Source: JAUVPY01 sp034412795 (lineage in GTDB: Bacteria; Chloroflexota; Anaerolineae; 4572-78; NAK82). From it: a stretch of DNA of 64,000 bases. The position numbers were made by a program, and so were the translations under genes. The notes beneath the pieces are model-generated. The model had not been told where the DNA came from, searched no databases, and worked only from the letters and a program-made list of their open reading frames with translations. Positions 59,638 through 64,000 of this stretch are shown piece after piece. Location: NCBI GenBank assembly GCA_034412795.1, contig DAOUMD010000209.1, forward strand, positions 4,988-68,987. The letters are read 5' to 3'. How positions within the stretch are numbered: position 1 is the first letter of the stretch; every line of letters begins with the position of its first letter.

Positions 59638-61320
59638 TCACGAACTTTCTGCAAGGACTTCGTGGGGACTTCGTGAGGGCTCTAACAAGGGTAAAACAAA
59701 CAAAAAAGTACTCCCCTGCCCGGAGATGCTTTCCACCCAGATACGTCCCCCATGAGCTTCTACGGCCAATCGACAGAAAGCCAAACCCAGCCCGACACCC
59801 GATGGCGCATCTTTGAACTGGACGCGAGCAAACTTATCGAAGATACGCCATTGGTATTCGGGGGGAATACCTGGCCCCTCGTCGGTGACAGAAAACTTAA
59901 GTTGTCCCTCGCTCTCGCTCGCGACCACGTGAACTTGTCCACGGCGTGGTGAATACTTAATGGCATTGATGACCAGGTTAACCAACACGCGGCGAATCAT
60001 CTCTTGGTCAATCCAAGGCACCGTCAATTCACCTTGCACTTCAAAGCTCAGCTCGACTTGCTTGGCCGTAGCCATAGAGGACAACTGATCTTCGACGGCA
60101 CGGATCAGCGTATCCACGTCCCCCCGTGTGCGGTTGAGGGGGACTTCGTGCTGCTCCAGCCGACTTACATCCAGCATCGAATCGATCAGGTCCTGCATTT
60201 GTTGGCCGCTGCGCAGAGCGATGTCTATCAGTTGGGCAACCGGCGAGTTGGGCGGAGTCTCTCCCATGACGAGGGGGATGGTATTGATGGCGTTGATGAG
60301 GTTACCCATCGGACCTCTCATGTCGTGCACCAACATGTTGGTCAGGTCCTGGCGCAATTGCTCCACTTCGCGTCGGCTCGATATGTCTCGACCATTCCAT
60401 TCAATGCCGTCTGCCCTGCCGTAGTCGATACGTTTGGTTCGGAACTCCACCGGCATGAAACGATCGGGCGTCACCGGCAGATCAGCCTCGAAGACAATCT
60501 CCTGTCCGGCGCACCAACCGGGGAGCGAGCTGTCAAATCGGGTGCGCAGGTTATCGTCCAAAGCGCTCACATCCGTACCTATCAGCGATTCCTTGTCTTG
60601 GAGTAGCGCTTTGCACGCTTTGTGGTTGGCATCCAGCACCTTGCCTTCGTAGTCAAAGATGAGCAGCATGTCTGTGTTATCTTCAAAAAGCCGGGTATAG
60701 CGCATTTCAGCGGCCTGTAGCTGCTCTACTAACTGTCTACGACGCTGCTCGGCCTGATAAAGCCGAGCGTTGATCACGGCTGTCGTCGCCTGGTCGGCGA
60801 TGACGGTGAGCATGGCCAAATCGCTTTCGGAAAAGTAGCCCGGCTGATCGTGGACGAGGCTAAGCACGCCAATAACGCCATTCCGCGTCTGCAAGGGAGC
60901 GGCGATAGCTGATCTGGGTGGCTCGTTGGCGCGGGAGTACCAGCGTTCGTCCAGGGCAGTGTCCGGGACGATAGCTCCCTGTTGGTTGTGTATCACCCAG
61001 TTTACCAGGCCTTTTTCGACTACTGCGTCGGTTTGGTCATCCTGTTTGTCTTGAACTTGCCAGTCTTTGATGACCAGGCGTTGGGTGGTTTTGCCCTGAT
61101 CATCGAATATGTACAGGCTCCCGTGGGGGGTATCCATCGTGCCAATTGTCGCCATTAGCACGCGGTGGAGCACGGCATCCAGGTCCAGGTAGGTGTGGAT
61201 TTCGCTGGCTATCAGGTAGAGGAGCGCCAGAGAGGCGCCTTCGTCTTGCTCGGAACGTGGGTTGATGGGTGATGCTTGTTTAGGTTTCATCAGTGGGATT
61301 CCGAAAACGTGAGTCGACAT
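59638..61320 (-). CDS. GAF-PAS sensor histidine kinase
   Basis: A 560-residue soluble sensor kinase. The GAF domain is at about residues 35-190 (RVLMATIGTMDTPHGSLYIFDDQG, VLSLVHDQPGYFS), followed by a short coiled link and a PAS domain (about 205-320, RYTRLFEDNTDMLLIFDYEGKVLDANHK). HisKA follows with phospho-acceptor His332 (MLVHDMRGPMG), then HATPase_c with the N box NLVINAIKYS, G1 DEGPGIP and G2 GVGLGLAFCRL. There are no transmembrane helices, so it senses a cytosolic signal. It is next to the second kinase, whose receiver could accept its phosphate. Confidence 0.9.
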   Translation of the reverse strand: MSTHVFGIPLMKPKQASPINPRSEQDEGASLALLYLIASEIHTYLDLDAVLHRVLMATIGTMDTPHGSLYIFDDQGKTTQRLVIKDWQVQDKQDDQTDAVVEKGLVNWVIHNQQGAIVPDTALDERWYSRANEPPRSAIAAPLQTRNGVIGVLSLVHDQPGYFSESDLAMLTVIADQATTAVINARLYQAEQRRRQLVEQLQAAEMRYTRLFEDNTDMLLIFDYEGKVLDANHKACKALLQDKESLIGTDVSALDDNLRTRFDSSLPGWCAGQEIVFEADLPVTPDRFMPVEFRTKRIDYGRADGIEWNGRDISSRREVEQLRQDLTNMLVHDMRGPMGNLINAINTIPLVMGETPPNSPVAQLIDIALRSGQQMQDLIDSMLDVSRLEQHEVPLNRTRGDVDTLIRAVEDQLSSMATAKQVELSFEVQGELTVPWIDQEMIRRVLVNLVINAIKYSPRRGQVHVVASESEGQLKFSVTDEGPGIPPEYQWRIFDKFARVQFKDAPSGVGLGLAFCRLAVEAHGGRIWVESISGQGSTFLFVLPLLEPSRSPHEVLAESS

Positions 61321-61392
61321 CCCTCATATAAGGTGCTTCGCTTCGGAGGATGACTATATAAAGCCTGCATTTCACATCGATCCAAAAGCTAT

Positions 61393-62994
61393 TTACAAAG
61401 ATGGCCGCAATGGCAGCTCAAAGGTAAAGGTGCTACCTTTGCCGACTTCACTCTCCACCCAGATATGTCCCTGGCAAAACTCGACGAAGCTCTTTACAAT
61501 CGCCAGCCCCAAGCCTATGCCCCCATGTTGGCGAGTAAGGGAATCTTCAACTTGATAAAAGCGATCAAAGATCTTGTCACGTTCTTCTGGAGGGATGCCA
61601 ATGCCAGTATCAGTTACGGAGACGAGGGCCTTATCGTCCTCGAGCCATGCCTTGATTGTGATGTCTCCCCCGTCTGGCGTGTACTTGATAGCGTTGGACA
61701 GCAGGTTCATTACGATCAAATCCAGTTTTCTTCGGTCGGTAACCAATGGCGGAAAACCGACAGGCACGTTCACCGTGATGTTGAGATCCTTCTCTCCGGA
61801 TATGTCCCTCGTGTCGAGGATGGCCTCCTGAATCACGTCGGTGAGTTCAACCTCCTCAATGTCGAGTTGGACTTGTCCTGTCTCTAAATAGCTTAAGTTG
61901 AGCATATCATCTATGAGGGAACTCAGGCGCATCGCGTTGCGAATGATGACGTCAAGCCTCCCCCGATCTAGATCGGTGATTTCCTCCTCGGCCATCACGC
62001 TGGCATAACCCAATAAAATCGCCAGGGGGGTCCGCAACTCATGCGCGGCTATGTTAATAAACTCGCTCTTTAAGTGGTCAAGCTGTTTAAGTTCGTCGTA
62101 TGCCTGCTGGATCGCCTGGAAGAGGTGGGCGTTTTCGATAGCAATGGCTGCCTGGCCAACCATTACTTGCAGAAACTCAGCGTCGCCCGAAGCAAAGGGC
62201 TCCGAACGTTTACCTAATACCAGTGCACCGAGGGATTGGCCTTCTTTGGCGATCAAGGGCAGGCCTATCAGAAAATCGATGTTGAGGGCCTTAAATAGAC
62301 TTTCAAACCGCTCCTGGAAAGGCTCTCCCTGGCAAAGCGATAGATACTCTTGGTCTTGCATGATCCAGTTGGCGAGCTCTGAGCGGAGCGGTTGGGACCG
62401 ATCGTCCTCCTCTAGCGGGGCGGGATGCATGTATTCGCTAATCTCCTCTCCCTCGCTCAAGAACAGGATACCTATATCGGCCTGAGTTTCCTCATGAGCC
62501 AACTGCAGGACTTGGTGTAGCAGCGTGTCCACTTCAACTGTGGAGAGCAACGTCTTATTAAACTCAAATAGGGGAATCAGTGACCGGAGACGGATGTTCT
62601 CTTTGTGGAGTCGGTCCTTTTCCAGTGCCTTGGCGATGGACATGCTCAAGTCCTCTGGCGCGAAGGGCTTGAGGACGAAGTCATCAACGCCCAGTTTGAG
62701 GGCTTCAATGGCGGTGTCCATGGTGCTGTACCCGGTCATAATCACGCAGATGATTCCAGGATTTGTCTCCTTCACAGCCTGCGCGGTCTCCAGGCCATTC
62801 ATGCCAGGCATTTTGATATCGGTTAACAGCAGGTCAAAAGATTCGCGTCTGATCCGCTCCACAGCTTCGTAGCCCGTTTGTACTGGTTCAACTCGGTAGC
62901 CTTCAGCCGTTAGAATACGTTGGCACAGGTCCAGTACATCAGGCTCATCATCAGCGATCAGGATACTCTCGTTGGCCATGTTACTATTGTCCAC
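61393..62994 (-). CDS. Receiver-GAF-histidine kinase hybrid
   Basis: A 533-residue cytosolic signalling protein. An N-terminal receiver (residues about 9-125; acidic pocket D15/D16, phospho-acceptor Asp59 in LLLTDIKMPGMNG, conserved Lys in FVLKPFAPEDL) precedes a GAF domain (about 165-300), HisKA with His318 (AAHELRTPLAIL) and HATPase_c (NLLSNAIKYTPDGG, DTGIGIPPEERDKIF, GIGLGLAIVKSF). The receiver-first order suits a phosphorelay from another kinase, possibly the adjacent one. A promoter lies at 63030-63059. Confidence 0.92.
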   Translation of the reverse strand: MDNSNMANESILIADDEPDVLDLCQRILTAEGYRVEPVQTGYEAVERIRRESFDLLLTDIKMPGMNGLETAQAVKETNPGIICVIMTGYSTMDTAIEALKLGVDDFVLKPFAPEDLSMSIAKALEKDRLHKENIRLRSLIPLFEFNKTLLSTVEVDTLLHQVLQLAHEETQADIGILFLSEGEEISEYMHPAPLEEDDRSQPLRSELANWIMQDQEYLSLCQGEPFQERFESLFKALNIDFLIGLPLIAKEGQSLGALVLGKRSEPFASGDAEFLQVMVGQAAIAIENAHLFQAIQQAYDELKQLDHLKSEFINIAAHELRTPLAILLGYASVMAEEEITDLDRGRLDVIIRNAMRLSSLIDDMLNLSYLETGQVQLDIEEVELTDVIQEAILDTRDISGEKDLNITVNVPVGFPPLVTDRRKLDLIVMNLLSNAIKYTPDGGDITIKAWLEDDKALVSVTDTGIGIPPEERDKIFDRFYQVEDSLTRQHGGIGLGLAIVKSFVEFCQGHIWVESEVGKGSTFTFELPLRPSL

Positions 62995-63029
62995 TTTCGC
63001 GCAAAGAAATCAAGGCGGTCACTATTGCC

Positions 63030-63059
63030 ATTATACCATATAAAACATATGTTAAACAA
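63030..63059 (-). promoter_or_regulatory. Promoter of the hybrid kinase gene
   Basis: Minus strand TTGTTT, 18 bases, TATAAT, ending about 36 bases before the start codon. The spacer contains ACATATGT. Confidence 0.6.
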
Positions 63060-63094
63060 CTGGTTTTGCAGCCCATAAGTACTAACAATAATTC

Positions 63095-63117
63095 AGGCCC
63101 GACGATGTATCGGGCCT
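63095..63117 (-). terminator. Hairpin after the peroxiredoxin gene
   Basis: AGGCCCGA and TCGGGCCT flank a 7-base loop, 36 bases past the peroxiredoxin stop. Only a short T stretch follows, so it is a weak terminator. Confidence 0.5.
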
Positions 63118-63152
63118 TTCAGACTTATTTGGAACAAACCTGCGAAACTGTG

Positions 63153-63851
63153 TTATGGTTTCCAAACTTCCCAAACTTTGCCTACCAGATCTGGACCTGG
63201 TTTGAGCGTAGGTTGGCCTGGCTGCCATTCCGAAGGTGTGGCTTCTTTGCCTTCAGTCTTGTGCACGTGTTGGAAAGCCTTCACCTGGCGGATGGCTTCT
63301 GCGACGTTTCGTCCCACCGGTGGGGTCAGAATCTCGATAGCCTGAATGACCCCGTTCGGATCAATGATGAAGCGACCGCGCATCTCAACGCCAGTCCCTT
63401 CATCGTAAACGCCGTAGACTTTGCCCACGTTGCCGGCTGCATCCGTGGCCATATGCCACGGGATACCTCCGTCAACCATCTTCGACAGTTCGTTATCGTT
63501 CCACATCTTGTGGACGAAGGTGCTGTCTACGCTGAGGGAAATAATCTCTACACCCAGGTCTTGAAAATCCTGATACCGTGCAGCAACTGCTGCCAGTTCC
63601 GTGGCTCAGACGAAGGTGAAATCGCCCGGGTAGAAGCACACGAGCACCCATTTCCCCAGGTAGTCAGATAGCTTGACGCTGGTGAATTCACCCTTGTAGT
63701 ACGCTGGCGCCTCAAAATCGGGAGCCGCTTTGCCCACGAAAGCCTTTACCATGCTAACCTCCTCGCTAACACTAACTGCTTTCTCTGCCGCCCCGGCCTG
63801 CTGTCCGGTGACAGAGGCTCCGGTTGGCCTGGCACAACCAACTTCAGCCAT
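63153..63851 (-). CDS. Selenocysteine-containing peroxiredoxin
   Basis: A thiol/selenol peroxidase of the AhpC/Prx1 fold that would reduce hydroperoxides. Codon 82 is an in-frame TGA inside PGDFTFVUATE, the exact place of the peroxidatic Cys in the PxxxTxxC motif. The frame stays open for 150 more codons with clear family sequence (LGVEIISLSVDSTFVHKMW, GRFIIDPNGVIQAI, TPPVGRNVAEAIRQVKAFQ). The resolving Cys is absent (EATPSEW). The total is 232 residues. A second start at codon 34 (63752) has a strong GAGGAGG and would give a standard 199-residue enzyme; the upstream ATG also has AAGGAGG. A hairpin follows the TGA. Confidence 0.9.
63580..63593 (-). promoter_or_regulatory. Candidate bacterial SECIS hairpin in peroxiredoxin gene
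   Basis: GCAGC/GCTGC stem with loop AGTT, starting 13 bases after the TGA, loop at 18 bases, G at the second loop position. This is nearly the geometry seen in selD. Confidence 0.65.
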
Positions 63852-63892
63852 TAGCTACCTCCTTTTTCCTTATCTAGCAGCTTGTCGGAGAA

Positions 63893-63990
63893 AGACTTCG
63901 GAAGTTTACAACAGCGCCTTTGCCAGCATAGTTGCCTGGATTATTCAGTCGATTTAGCGGCAAAATCATCTTCCAAAACTTCCGAAGTCT
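63893..63990. repeat. 15-bp inverted repeat
   Basis: AGACTTCGGAAGTTT (63893-63907) and its exact complement (63976-63990), upstream of the peroxiredoxin gene with a 68-base interior. A dispersed-palindrome look; it might also bracket the promoter. Confidence 0.65.
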
Positions 63991-64000
63991 GGCGAAATCG

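Overview
The window looks like a chromosomal segment of an uncultured Chloroflexota bacterium (Anaerolineae-like). This is inferred from the mix of genes, the MPETG-type wall anchor, WD40/LVIVD surface proteins and many short dispersed palindromes, not from a marker search. It holds the replication origin: dnaA at 9.2-10.6 kb, a DnaA-box array at 9.0 kb, an AT-rich segment near 8.7 kb and a perfect 16-bp parS site at 7.38 kb.

Layout. 0-8 kb: enoyl reductase, surface glycosidase, small metabolic proteins, a wall-anchored protein, a methyltransferase and a Crp-type regulator. 8-10.6 kb: oriC and dnaA. 11-20 kb: housekeeping genes (sppA, tyrS, tRNA-Val with a consensus promoter, an exported Pcm, a membrane spermidine-synthase-like protein). 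20-23 kb: a selenium operon (yedE-like transporter, tusA/yedF-like carrier, selD, remnant of a cysteine desulfurase). selD has an in-frame TGA at codon 18, so SelD is itself a selenoprotein. 23-25 kb: cobalamin riboswitch and terminator ahead of a corrinoid methyltransferase gene, then a GntR regulator.

26-46.5 kb is accessory DNA. It has a membrane-anchored WD40/LVIVD giant (1812 aa) 6 bp upstream of a clan-CD peptidase-like membrane protein, an AT-rich TetR/ABC operon, a MarR/radical-SAM pair, a class I isoprenoid-synthase-like enzyme, and promoterless-looking genes next to attC-like sites. A repeat carrying a likely promoter stands upstream of three unrelated genes. 46.5-51.6 kb holds a decayed response regulator, an AT-rich three-gene operon (two-helix membrane protein, degenerate P-loop protein, TPR protein), an intact IS982-type element and a 253-bp MITE.

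51.6-64 kb returns to core-like genes: a glycosidase-like protein without its acid/base residue, fhs and fchA (one-carbon/tetrahydrofolate metabolism, matching the corrinoid methyltransferase at 23 kb), surE, AlaX, two sensor kinases, and a peroxiredoxin whose peroxidatic residue is encoded by in-frame TGA. The two TGA genes (selD and the peroxiredoxin) have similar stem-loops just after the TGA, and with the selenium operon they show that this organism decodes UGA as selenocysteine.
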